From assembly GCA_947372355.1 (NCBI GenBank), contig CANBTI010000012.1, forward strand, positions 1 to 53,979: DNA of 53,979 nt. The letters run 5' to 3'. This stretch comes from Bdellovibrionales bacterium (GTDB lineage: Bacteria; Bdellovibrionota; UBA1018; CAIMNF01). A program made the position numbers and the translations under genes. Below the pieces are notes generated by a model. The model saw nothing but the letters and a program-made list of their open reading frames with translations. It had not been told where the DNA came from and ran no database searches. Position 1 is the first letter of the stretch, and every line of letters begins with the position of its first letter. Shown here in pieces: positions 17,407-25,866 of this stretch.

Positions 17407-19246
17407 CGATGTGTAAGGATCTAAAATCAACTGGAAAAGTCATGGAGTTTGCTACGATTGTTTTCGCATCATTGGCATAAATTTTTGAATACCAATAATA
17501 GTTCCTTCCAATGAGAGTCACATAATTTCTAGTTTCAGAAAAAGGAATCAAATCTAAAAACAACAATCGGTTAGTCATTGGATATCTTTTTTTCCAACGA
17601 TCCACAGCTTCTGGTCCAGCATTATAACTAGCCAATGCAAGTTCAACATCACCTTGAAAACGATCCACTAAAGCTTCAAAATAACGAATCCCTATTCTGA
17701 GATTTGCCTCAGGAGTAAATAACTTCTTTCGATTAACGCTTCTATCCATCAATCTTGCAGTTCTAGGCATCAATTGCATCAAACCCACTGCACCCACTCT
17801 AGAGTGTGCATCTTCTTGAAACGCACTTTCTTGACGAATGAGAGCCGTAATTAAAAATGGATTTACGCGAGAAACTTTTTCAGAAATAGACTGAAGATAC
17901 TTCAATGGGTAAAAAAGTTTTAACGTTGAATCTACTACATATTCACTTTGAGTTCTAAAAACGCTATCTAAAATTCTGAATAGAGAGAATGAATCCTTGG
18001 CACGATATGCAAATGTTGAAAGATATAAACGAACACCAGGCTCTAAGGTTCCTAAATACTCCGGTGACAATCTCACTGGAGATAAAAGTTTTCTTACTCC
18101 TTGAGTATTTCCCATATTATCCAAATCTTCGATTGCTTCAATCCAAGCGTTATAGGGAGTTTCACCCGCTGCCCTCATTTTAATGATGGGATCAACCGGT
18201 TGATTTAAATTACCAATTAAAAGCGAAGTTCCACTACTCATAGAGAGAGTATGAAACCCCAATGGATTCATTTTAAATAATTGATCGTAGGTTGCTAAAT
18301 ACTCTTCTTGTTTATCACCAGCTTTGGAACAAAAGGCACTCCAATAAAGAGCTCTAGAAGAAAAATCATTCGCACCCATTTTTGATAAACGACCGAAAAC
18401 TTTTTGTGCTTCAACGCAATCTTTGGTCATGATTGAAAGCAATCCCAAACGAAAACGAGCATTTTGAGTATAACGGCTTGATTGAGGTTTTAATTCCTTT
18501 TGGGCGCATTCATCTGCTTTACGATAAAGGGCCATTGAAGTTTTTAATTTTTGCTCATCTGGAAAATACTCTTCCGCTTTTAATCCAAGATAACTATAAA
18601 GTTCGATATCAGCGCATGTTTCATCTGATTGTAGTTTTACCGCAAGTGCTTCCAAATCCGATGTCCAACTTTTGAAAGATTTTAAAGCACGATAATAATC
18701 GCCTTCTTGCTGATGGGGGAAATGAGAGATCACTCCTTTTTTAATATTCTGTACTACTTCCTGAACACCTTTTGATTTCTTGTGTTTACCTTTTTTGGAT
18801 TTTTTTGCAGCTATTACCTTTAGTGCGACTTCTTCTTTATCATTCTCTTTGGCATCTTCTTTAGTGTCGTCAGCATCGGCTGTTTCTTCGATGAAAAAGT
18901 TTTGATTCCAATCCGGCTTCAAGTAAAGACACTCGGTAGCATTTTTAAACTGACTCAAACAATGACGATAGTTACTTTCATTACTTTTTTGAGAAACAAA
19001 TTTTAATAGATTTTTTCTAGTAGGATCAGCGTTTCTATTAGATAGATTTTTTAACAATGCATCCGAAAGATGCGGACCGGCCCCACCGGAAACCAAAGTA
19101 AAATCAGATTTACGTGCTTGCATCACCTTTTCAATTTCGGAGTGCTTCGTAGTGCTACAAGATAAAAAAGCTGGCAAAATAGAGCATAATATTGCTGTTT
19201 TAAAAAAACCGCTGTGCAAAAAAGATTTCGCTGAGTAAACTAACAT
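17396..19246 (-). CDS. Lipoprotein soluble lytic transglycosylase (Slt type)
   Basis: 616 residues from the ATG at 19246, chosen for CGGAG 9 bp upstream; a GTG at 19264 would add six residues. The signal peptide ends PAFLSC with lipidation Cys30. An acidic then Lys-rich linker (KEDAKENDKEE, then KKSKKGKHKKSK) precedes a long helical repeat region. The C-terminal SLT domain has the catalytic Glu in ALIRQESAF, then SRVGAVGLMQLMPRTA and ALASYNAGPEAVDRW. It cleaves glycan strands of peptidoglycan to anhydro-muropeptides. First gene of an envelope operon; divergent from gshB. Confidence 0.92.
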   Translation of the reverse strand: MLVYSAKSFLHSGFFKTAILCSILPAFLSCSTTKHSEIEKVMQARKSDFTLVSGGAGPHLSDALLKNLSNRNADPTRKNLLKFVSQKSNESNYRHCLSQFKNATECLYLKPDWNQNFFIEETADADDTKEDAKENDKEEVALKVIAAKKSKKGKHKKSKGVQEVVQNIKKGVISHFPHQQEGDYYRALKSFKSWTSDLEALAVKLQSDETCADIELYSYLGLKAEEYFPDEQKLKTSMALYRKADECAQKELKPQSSRYTQNARFRLGLLSIMTKDCVEAQKVFGRLSKMGANDFSSRALYWSAFCSKAGDKQEEYLATYDQLFKMNPLGFHTLSMSSGTSLLIGNLNQPVDPIIKMRAAGETPYNAWIEAIEDLDNMGNTQGVRKLLSPVRLSPEYLGTLEPGVRLYLSTFAYRAKDSFSLFRILDSVFRTQSEYVVDSTLKLFYPLKYLQSISEKVSRVNPFLITALIRQESAFQEDAHSRVGAVGLMQLMPRTARLMDRSVNRKKLFTPEANLRIGIRYFEALVDRFQGDVELALASYNAGPEAVDRWKKRYPMTNRLLFLDLIPFSETRNYVTLIGRNYYWYSKIYANDAKTIVANSMTFPVDFRSLHIDEK

Positions 19247-19264
19247 CGATGCAAACTCCGTCAC

Positions 19265-19280
19265 TCACCCTACAGGGTGA
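19265..19280. promoter_or_regulatory. 7+7 bp palindrome in the slt/gshB divergent gap
   Basis: TCACCCTACAGGGTGA has perfect 7-bp arms around AC. It fills most of the 44 bp between the chosen starts of the transglycosylase (19246) and gshB (19291). It could be an operator serving both directions or a small 5' hairpin in the gshB mRNA, ending 10 bp before its ATG. No regulator is assigned. Confidence 0.4.
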
Positions 19281-19290
19281 TCATGTAAAA

Positions 19291-20262
19291 ATGCTTTGGA
19301 TAACTGATCCCTGGTCCACTTTAGATCAATCTAAGGATACCACGCTGAGACTCATGCTTGAAGCAATTAACATGGGAATTCCAACTTATTGGAGTGCGTC
19401 GGATCAACTATTTTCAACCACAATTCCTGGCCATGTGATGGCGTTAGATTTATCAACGCACTCAAAAGATTTAGGAAGTTTAGATTTATCTCAATCAAAG
19501 CTACAACCATTTCCACTGTCAATTTTTCAACAAATTCATGATCGTATCGATCCGCCTGTAGATGAACTTTATCGAAAAATAATTGATCAATTGATCGCAC
19601 ATGGGGCCAAGAAATCTCAAATTTTAAATCCACCTGAACTTTTGAAAAATCAAAGCGAGAAAGTTCCCCCTTTGGATCTCTTTGAATACACGCCGCGGAT
19701 GCAAATCATCCAAAATGAAATCGACATCCATTTGTTAGAAAAACTTTTTTCAAATGATTTAGAAATTGTGAGTAAACCACTTCATCTTGCTCAAAGCATT
19801 GGGGTTGAAAAACACCCCGTTCCTAAAAACAGTAGTGACTGGAAACATTTAATCTCAAAACTAACCAATCAATACACACAAGAAATTTTGATTGAAGAGT
19901 TTTTACCTGAGATCAATCTAGGTGAAGTTCGAATGTGGTTTGCGGGGAGTCAGTTGATCGCAGCCCTAAAAAAATTTCCAAAATCTGGTGATTTTAGAGT
20001 TCTCATTGATGAGGGTTCCAGGGTTGCCGCATATCATTTAAGTGATGAAGAAAAAATCATTGCTCAAAAGATAGGTCTATCACTACAAAAACAAGGAATC
20101 TTACTTGCAGCAGTGGATTTAATTGGAAATAAAATATGTGATTACAATATTACGAGCCCTGGATTGCTTGTTCAATTGGAACAGGTCCATGGCGGAAAAA
20201 ACTTTGCTAAAGAAATTTTAATCCAGGCACTTCAATACCCTGCTCTGAAGGATCACGAATAA
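19291..20262 (+). CDS. gshB: Glutathione synthetase
   Basis: 323 residues from the ATG at 19291; a frame from 19249 adds 14 residues that precede the conserved N terminus (MLWITDPWSTLDQSKDTT, which matches the GshB DPL-S-KKDTT block). The ATP-grasp part includes LIEEFLPEINLGEVRMWFAG, LAAVDLIGNKICDYNITSP and the final GGKNFAKEIL, in the order found in E. coli GshB. It joins glycine to gamma-glutamylcysteine. The sequence is rather divergent and some ATP-site residues differ, so a related ATP-grasp ligase is possible. Its last 56 bp overlap the 3' end of convergent merR. No gshA is in the window. Confidence 0.78.
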   Translation: MLWITDPWSTLDQSKDTTLRLMLEAINMGIPTYWSASDQLFSTTIPGHVMALDLSTHSKDLGSLDLSQSKLQPFPLSIFQQIHDRIDPPVDELYRKIIDQLIAHGAKKSQILNPPELLKNQSEKVPPLDLFEYTPRMQIIQNEIDIHLLEKLFSNDLEIVSKPLHLAQSIGVEKHPVPKNSSDWKHLISKLTNQYTQEILIEEFLPEINLGEVRMWFAGSQLIAALKKFPKSGDFRVLIDEGSRVAAYHLSDEEKIIAQKIGLSLQKQGILLAAVDLIGNKICDYNITSPGLLVQLEQVHGGKNFAKEILIQALQYPALKDHE

Positions 20263-20638
20263 GATTTTGCAAACTCTTTACCTTATCTTGAAGGCTAATG
20301 GGTAAAACATCTTCTTTTGGAACCAGTGAACCAATTTTAATTTCACCCGATACCAACTTCAACGTTTCTTCTTTCAACTTACCTTCACGACGCAACTCGG
20401 TGAGTTTTCTCTTCGCACCTTCAATCGAATAACGATCTACATGCAAAAGCTGTCTGACTAAAATCAAGGATTCAATCTGAGTGCGACGATACACTCGCTG
20501 ACCTGAGCTAGCTTTATCTGGAGCCAAAAAAGGAAATTCACTTTCCCAAAAGCGAATCACGTAGGGTTTAACACCAACGATTTCCGCTACATCACCGATT
20601 CGAAAATATAGGCGATTGGGAATCAGAACTGGGTTCAT
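20207..20638 (-). CDS. MerR-family transcriptional regulator
   Basis: 143 residues. The N-terminal winged HTH is clear (YFRIGDVAEIVGVKPYVIRFWESEFP, with the conserved RFWE, then SGQRVYRRTQIESLILVRQLL). The C terminus is short with no metal-binding Cys. The ATG overlaps the ihfA stop as ATGA, so it is translationally coupled. A MerR gene after pheT-ihfA is a common arrangement in delta-type proteobacteria and Bdellovibrio-like genomes; its targets are not known. Confidence 0.88.
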   Translation of the reverse strand: MNPVLIPNRLYFRIGDVAEIVGVKPYVIRFWESEFPFLAPDKASSGQRVYRRTQIESLILVRQLLHVDRYSIEGAKRKLTELRREGKLKEETLKLVSGEIKIGSLVPKEDVLPISLQDKVKSLQNLIRDPSEQGIEVPGLKFL

Positions 20639-20991
20639 TCTTCATCCTCATCATCTTTACCAGCACGACGACGAATCATATCATCCGTAATTTCTTTTCC
20701 CTTAAGAGTTTCATTCACTTCAGCGCGTAAAACTTGTGAAGGTTTAAAAGTTAAAACTCTTCTAGCTGAAATTTCAATGGATTGTCCGGTTTGGGGATTT
20801 CTTCCTGTGCGTGAACGTTTTTCACGAACAACAAAATTTCCAAATCCTGAAATTTTTATTTTGCCGCCACTACCAGTGAGTTCACCCTTCATCGTATCGA
20901 AGATGAGCTCCACCATATCGGCTGCTTCTTTTTTAGAAAAACCTATCTTTTCGTGAATTGAATCAACGAGATCTGCTTTAGTTAACGCCAC
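20635..20991 (-). CDS. ihfA: Integration host factor alpha subunit
   Basis: 118 residues of the HU/IHF fold: MALTKADLVDSIHEKIGFSK, FGNFVVREKRSRTGRNPQTG and the arm RRVLTFKPSQVLR with the Pro that intercalates DNA. An acidic C-terminal tail (GKDDEDEE) is an extra. It bends DNA as a heterodimer. GTG start with SD GAGAGG placed over the end of pheT, whose stop lies 1 bp before the GTG. The order pheS-pheT-ihfA is conserved from E. coli. Confidence 0.93.
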   Translation of the reverse strand: MALTKADLVDSIHEKIGFSKKEAADMVELIFDTMKGELTGSGGKIKISGFGNFVVREKRSRTGRNPQTGQSIEISARRVLTFKPSQVLRAEVNETLKGKEITDDMIRRRAGKDDEDEE

Positions 20992-20992
20992 G

Positions 20993-23491
20993 CTATCCTC
21001 TCAATCCTGCTTTGAATTCTTCTTGCCATTTTTTGACAATGATTTCAGAGCACTGATCTACTTGTTTTTCTTCTAAGCTCTTTGCATCATCAGAAAAAAT
21101 CACCCTAATACCAATACTGATTTTTCCTTCAGGGATGTGAGCTCCCTTATAAGTATCAAAAATCTTTACGATTTTTGCAATGGGCTTCCCATGTTTTATT
21201 GCAGATTGTATCAAATTTTCTGCTGGAACGGTCTCATCCACCAAAATTGCGAAGTCTCTCTCCATTGTTGGGAAGCTAGACCACGCTTTATAGGCTCTTT
21301 CTTTCATTGGAGTCAAAGAAATGACGGGGTCAATTTTGAATTCTGCCCAATAAACAGTGTTCCTTAACTTCAATTCTGCTTCTAACTTTGGATGAATGCG
21401 TCCGAAAAATCCAATCGCCTCTTTTCCTACTGCAACTTGCATGGATTGTCCGGAATGATAAAGCTGAGAGCATTTATCCATCGCGGTGGAATCGAGTAAT
21501 GCAGCATCCGCGGCACGCATTCGAATTCCTTTGGTAGCTAGTCGATCAAAAAGATTTTCAACAATGGCTTTTAAATCATAAAAATCTACTTCACCACGTT
21601 CGGATTGAATTGCTTGATCATAGCGAGGACCAGAAATTAAAAAACTTACCACCCAGTGTTCTTTCACTCCGGTATCTGTTTCACTTTTTGCTTCAATCGT
21701 TTGATCTAAAGGAGCTTGAAATACAGGACGCACCTCAAACAAACGAATCGCCAATGGATCCGATCCAAAATGGTGGCGCTCGTTTTCTTGATAAGCCTTC
21801 ATCATTCCTGGAATGAGAGAAGGAACCATATATCCTTGCTCTTCAGAAATAGGATTTAAAACCTTCACTGAAGATTTCATTCCAAATTTTTGAATCCAAG
21901 AATCGCTTTGAAAAGAATAATTTAAAACCTCCGTTAGCCCTTCAGAGGCGAGAATATCTTTCATTTCATCGATCGTATTCAAACGATGAGCAAGTGGATT
22001 TCCATGATTCGTTTTAGGTAATCCGCTCAATGCAGGAATAGAAGTAGGAATGGCATTATATCCAATCGAACGAGCCACTTCTTCCGCGATATCTTGAGGG
22101 ATATTTAAATCTAAACGGTAAGATGGAGAAGAAACTTCAATTTCAGAGCCATGAGTTTTCACTTCGCATTCGAGTGAAGTTAAAATGTTTAAGATTTTAT
22201 CTTCAGCTAAATCAGTTCCTAAAAATTGATTGATGTATTGAACAGTGGTTTTAATTTTCTTAGGGTTAAGTTTTTCGCGTGATGCTAGTTGAACTTTTCC
22301 TGAGCCTACCACATCTCCGCCCGAAACTTTAATCACCAGATCGGCTAATCTTGAAATCGCGAGTGCATGTCCTGCAGGATCAATTCCTTTTTCAAAACGT
22401 AAGGAAGCTTCCGAACGACGAGCAAACCGAAATGCTGCACGACGAACGAGAGTTGGATTGAATTCAGCACATTCTAAAAATACATTTTTGGTAGAATCAG
22501 AAACTTCGCTATTTCCGCCACCCATGACACCTGCTAATCCTACCGGCTTTTTGCCATCGGCAATAATTAACTCTTCGCCCGTTGTTTCCACTTCTCCACC
22601 ATCAAGCATCGGAAGTTTTTCGCCCTTAAGTGAGCGTCTCACTTTAATGATTCCGCCTTCTAATTTATCGGCATCATAAATGTGTACTGGAAAGCCATAT
22701 TCAAACATTAAAAAATTACTGATATCGACAATGTTATTGATGGAGCGTTGGCCGATTGCCTCTAATCTGAGTTTCAACCATTGAGGAGAAGGTCCTACTT
22801 TTACACCATTGATCGAACAACCAAAAAACTGAGGTGCATCTTCGCCTGCTTCGAGTTCAATTTTGATCGGTGAATTTTTAAAATCTAGTGCATTCACTTT
22901 TGGATTCTTTAGTGGTTTACCCGTTGCTGAAGCCACTTCTCTCGCCATTCCACGATGACTCAAACAATCTCCGCGATTGGCAGTGAGTTTAATTTCAAAA
23001 AGTGTGTCATCGATTCCAAGAACATCAGCGATCTTCCAGCCCACTGGGGTTTTTTCAGGTAAAATCAAAAGCCCTTCAGATTCTTTGGCCATTCCAAGTT
23101 CTGTTTCTGAACAAAGCATCCCCATGGAAACATGACCGCGAATTTTTCCTTTTTCGATCTTCATTCCATTTGGAAGAAGCGCTCCCACTTGAGCAAGAGG
23201 AACAATATCTCCCACCTTCATGTTTTGAGCGCCACAAACAATATCTAAATATTGGCTGGTTCCATCTTCACCTTTTCCAATATTCACTTTACACAGAGAT
23301 AAGCGATCAGCCTCTGGATGCTTTACTTTTTCAATAATTTGAACTGAAATTACTTTTTCTAGTCCCGCATCTTGGCGTTCCACGCCTTCTACTTCTAAAC
23401 CGCGCGCAGTTAATAAATCCGCCACTTCCTGAGAAGTTTTGAAACCGCTGAGATCAACCCATTCATTTAACCATTGATATGAAATTTTCAT
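20993..23491 (-). CDS. pheT: Phenylalanine-tRNA ligase beta subunit
   Basis: 832 residues, the usual bacterial length. Seen in order are the N-terminal tRNA-binding EMAP-like domain (VGDIVPLAQVGALLPNG), the B3/4 editing domain (HIYDADKLEGGIIKVRRS), the B5 domain, and the C-terminal ferredoxin-fold anticodon-binding domain (WSSFPTMERDFAILVDE, FSDDAKSLEE). It forms an alpha2-beta2 complex with PheS. 16 bp behind pheS. Confidence 0.97.
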   Translation of the reverse strand: MKISYQWLNEWVDLSGFKTSQEVADLLTARGLEVEGVERQDAGLEKVISVQIIEKVKHPEADRLSLCKVNIGKGEDGTSQYLDIVCGAQNMKVGDIVPLAQVGALLPNGMKIEKGKIRGHVSMGMLCSETELGMAKESEGLLILPEKTPVGWKIADVLGIDDTLFEIKLTANRGDCLSHRGMAREVASATGKPLKNPKVNALDFKNSPIKIELEAGEDAPQFFGCSINGVKVGPSPQWLKLRLEAIGQRSINNIVDISNFLMFEYGFPVHIYDADKLEGGIIKVRRSLKGEKLPMLDGGEVETTGEELIIADGKKPVGLAGVMGGGNSEVSDSTKNVFLECAEFNPTLVRRAAFRFARRSEASLRFEKGIDPAGHALAISRLADLVIKVSGGDVVGSGKVQLASREKLNPKKIKTTVQYINQFLGTDLAEDKILNILTSLECEVKTHGSEIEVSSPSYRLDLNIPQDIAEEVARSIGYNAIPTSIPALSGLPKTNHGNPLAHRLNTIDEMKDILASEGLTEVLNYSFQSDSWIQKFGMKSSVKVLNPISEEQGYMVPSLIPGMMKAYQENERHHFGSDPLAIRLFEVRPVFQAPLDQTIEAKSETDTGVKEHWVVSFLISGPRYDQAIQSERGEVDFYDLKAIVENLFDRLATKGIRMRAADAALLDSTAMDKCSQLYHSGQSMQVAVGKEAIGFFGRIHPKLEAELKLRNTVYWAEFKIDPVISLTPMKERAYKAWSSFPTMERDFAILVDETVPAENLIQSAIKHGKPIAKIVKIFDTYKGAHIPEGKISIGIRVIFSDDAKSLEEKQVDQCSEIIVKKWQEEFKAGLRG

Positions 23492-23507
23492 GTTTTACCT
23501 ATATAAA

Positions 23508-24557
23508 TTAAAATTGTTTGAGAAAACGTTGATCCCCTTGAAACATCAAGCGGAGATCGGGAATATCGTGCATCAGCATTGCAATTCGCTCTACACCCAT
23601 ACCGAAAGCAAATCCGCTGATTTCACCTGCATTGTAGCCTGCTAGTTCAAACAATCTTGGATGAACCATTCCTGCACCTAAAATTTCTAACCAACCCGTA
23701 CCTTTACAAACTGGGCACTTGTGATTTCTTCCACCACAGATGGCACAACTCACATCCACTTCTGCTCCTGGTTCCACGAAAGGAAAATAACTTGGACGCA
23801 AACGGATTTTAGTTTCTGAACCAAACATTTCTTTAGCGAAAAAATCGAGGGTTCCTTTGAGATCACTCATCGAAACTTTTTGATCTACCCACAATCCTTC
23901 AATTTGATGAAACATGGGAGAATGAGTTGCATCAGAATCATTGCGATAAACAGCACCTGGACAAAGAATGCGAATAGGCCATTTTTCAGCACGCATTGCA
24001 CGCATTTGTACGGGTGAAGTTTGAGAACGCAAAACAACTCCTGGGCCCATGAAGAAGGTATCTTGCATGTCGCGCGCGGGATGATCTTTAGGAATATTGA
24101 CTGCTTCAAAATTTAAAAAATCAGTTTCAATTTCAGGACCAACGGTAACATCAAAACCAATTCGTCCGAGCACTTGAGAAACTTTTCTAATCGTACTCGT
24201 AACCGGATGAATGGAGCCTGCATGTTTTTTTCGGGAAGGGATGGTGACATCAATTTTTGTTTTTTGAAGACTTGCTTCAATTTCTAAAATCTCGAGTGCA
24301 TTTTTTTTCGTTTCAATCGCACTTTCTATTTTAGATTTCCATTCATTTGCCAACGCACCTAACTTAGGACGATCTTCAGCGGATACTTGTCCAAGTGCTT
24401 TTAGGGCTTCACTCAAGGTTCCTTTTTTTCCCAATACGGAAACTCGAACCTGATCGAGATCAGCCAAAGTGTTAGATTGTTGAATTTGCTTAAGGGCGGC
24501 TTCACCTTTTTCAAGGATACCCGATTGAATGGTTTCAAGAGAAATGGATGTACTCAT
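23508..24557 (-). CDS. pheS: Phenylalanine-tRNA ligase alpha subunit
   Basis: 349 residues with an N-terminal coiled coil and the class II catalytic core: motif 2 VYRNDSDATHSPMFHQIEGLWVD and motif 3 GFAFGMGVERIAML. A Cys4 cluster (CAICGGRNHKCPVCKGTGW) sits before motif 3, as in several bacterial PheS. SD GGGGA lies directly before the ATG. The start is 13 bp downstream of a strong hairpin that follows rplT. Confidence 0.97.
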   Translation of the reverse strand: MSTSISLETIQSGILEKGEAALKQIQQSNTLADLDQVRVSVLGKKGTLSEALKALGQVSAEDRPKLGALANEWKSKIESAIETKKNALEILEIEASLQKTKIDVTIPSRKKHAGSIHPVTSTIRKVSQVLGRIGFDVTVGPEIETDFLNFEAVNIPKDHPARDMQDTFFMGPGVVLRSQTSPVQMRAMRAEKWPIRILCPGAVYRNDSDATHSPMFHQIEGLWVDQKVSMSDLKGTLDFFAKEMFGSETKIRLRPSYFPFVEPGAEVDVSCAICGGRNHKCPVCKGTGWLEILGAGMVHPRLFELAGYNAGEISGFAFGMGVERIAMLMHDIPDLRLMFQGDQRFLKQF

Positions 24558-24569
24558 TCCCCATAAAGT

Positions 24570-24605
24570 AACAAAGGCTCTACCAAAAATGGAAGAGCCT
24601 TTGTT
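24570..24605 (-). terminator. Perfect 12-bp hairpin between rplT and pheS
   Basis: On the minus strand AACAAAGGCTCT pairs exactly with AGAGCCTTTGTT around a 12-base loop. The following bases (ACTTTATGG) are only partly T-rich, so it could be an rplT terminator, a pheST attenuator or an RNA-processing site. No Phe-rich leader peptide is visible before it. Confidence 0.6.
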
Positions 24606-24648
24606 AAAAATAATGAATAATTTCGTTGAACTAGCTTAGACGCTTTAA

Positions 24649-25011
24649 TTAAACAGTTGGAGCTAATGGACGAACTTTAGTTACAATCGCTTCGAAAGCT
24701 TTTGGATCGTGAATTGCAATTTCAGAAAGCATTTTACGATTTAAAGTGATTTTTGATTTGATCAGCGCGTTAATAAAGCGGCTGTAGCTGATTCCGTTAC
24801 CGTTTGTGGCAGCAGAAAGACGAGCAATCCACAATCCGCGGAAGTCACGTTTCTTTGCACGACGATCGCGGTAAGCATATTTACCAGCACGATCTAAAAA
24901 CTCTAACGTACGACGAATTTGACTTCCTAATCCAAGTACAAATCCTTCTGCTCTATCTCTAATTTTATTATTCCGACGGCGGCGTTTAAAACCACGTTTT
25001 GCGCGAGGCAT
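24649..25011 (-). CDS. rplT: 50S ribosomal protein L20
   Basis: 120 residues: MPRAKRGFKRRRRNNKI, YAYRDRRAKKRDFRGLWIARLSAA and SRFINALIKSKITLNRKMLSEIAI, matching L20 along its length. SD AGGAG is 6 bp before the ATG. It follows rpmI by 58 bp. L20 represses the infC-rpmI-rplT messenger in several bacteria; here infC is not adjacent, so such control could only act on rpmI-rplT. Confidence 0.97.
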   Translation of the reverse strand: MPRAKRGFKRRRRNNKIRDRAEGFVLGLGSQIRRTLEFLDRAGKYAYRDRRAKKRDFRGLWIARLSAATNGNGISYSRFINALIKSKITLNRKMLSEIAIHDPKAFEAIVTKVRPLAPTV

Positions 25012-25069
25012 AGTATCTCCTAATTATTGCTAAATTTTATTAAATTTCCCTGTGAAAAGCGACGAAAGT

Positions 25070-25267
25070 TTATTTGCCGTGAGGCATACACTTACGAACG
25101 TGTTTCGCATCTCCATCACACATATAACCAGCTGCACGCATACCTAACATTTTAGAGTTAGACTTCTTGCTCAGAAGGTGTCGGCGTCCGGCGCGAGTAA
25201 ATTTAACTTTGCCGGTCGCGGAAAATTTGAACCGCTTTGCTGCTGCTTTTTTTGTCTTAATTTTCAT
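25070..25267 (-). CDS. rpmI: 50S ribosomal protein L35
   Basis: 65 residues from the ATG at 25267, which places MKIKTKKAAAKRFKFS at the N terminus as in L35; a TTG at 25288 would add seven residues. The core GKVKFTRAGRRHLLSKKSNSK is conserved. Its start is 35 bp after the stop of a membrane-protein gene on the same strand instead of following infC. Confidence 0.95.
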   Translation of the reverse strand: MKIKTKKAAAKRFKFSATGKVKFTRAGRRHLLSKKSNSKMLGMRAAGYMCDGDAKHVRKCMPHGK

Positions 25268-25302
25268 AGAGAGTGAGAACTTACTCAAGTTTTAAAAAAT
25301 GA

Positions 25303-25776
25303 TCAAGTCCAAAACTGATGAATCATTGCACGAAATGCAGTTGCGAGGATCATTTGGTACGATTTTCCCCATAAAAGCCATGGAACGAGGAATAAACAGC
25401 CCCACCAAAAAAATGCAGACACCCAAATTTGTACCCAGATTCGGGTTAACCAGGTACCCGCTTTGGATAAACGCCATGCTTGAAGGGTCCAAATGAGTAA
25501 TACCCAAGTAATTTCGTAACCTAAGAACGCATTTTTCTCGAATTTCTGATTCACTTCACTCACAGCACCCCTGAAAGCAGGGTCACGCACTAAAATTACT
25601 GAGAATTGAACAAGGGGATGATTCCAAGTGTGCTCCAATTGCTGATAGCTCTCAAAGGCACCCGGGCTAATCGCTTTCATCCATTGCTCTGCCTCGCGAG
25701 GAAGCGGAGGTATTTTGGCGTTTATATTTGGGTTTTGAACTAGCTTCGCTTCATTGATTGCTTCTTGATCAGTCAT
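25303..25776 (-). CDS. Hypothetical membrane protein
   Basis: 157 residues from the ATG at 25776. The N-terminal half is soluble (AKIPPLPREAEQWMKAISPGAF). The C-terminal half is Trp-rich with two hydrophobic segments (YEITWVLLIWTLQAW and VSAFFWWGCLFLVPWLLW). No family recognised. It lies between infC and rpmI, 35 bp upstream of rpmI on the same strand, so it may be cotranscribed with rpmI-rplT. Confidence 0.65.
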   Translation of the reverse strand: MTDQEAINEAKLVQNPNINAKIPPLPREAEQWMKAISPGAFESYQQLEHTWNHPLVQFSVILVRDPAFRGAVSEVNQKFEKNAFLGYEITWVLLIWTLQAWRLSKAGTWLTRIWVQIWVSAFFWWGCLFLVPWLLWGKSYQMILATAFRAMIHQFWT

Positions 25777-25866
25777 GTTCAAAGTTTATCGATTTATCAC
25801 ACGGTAGGCAATCATTACCGATCGCATCCATTGAATTCATTCAGCTAAACTTGCTAACATATTCAG

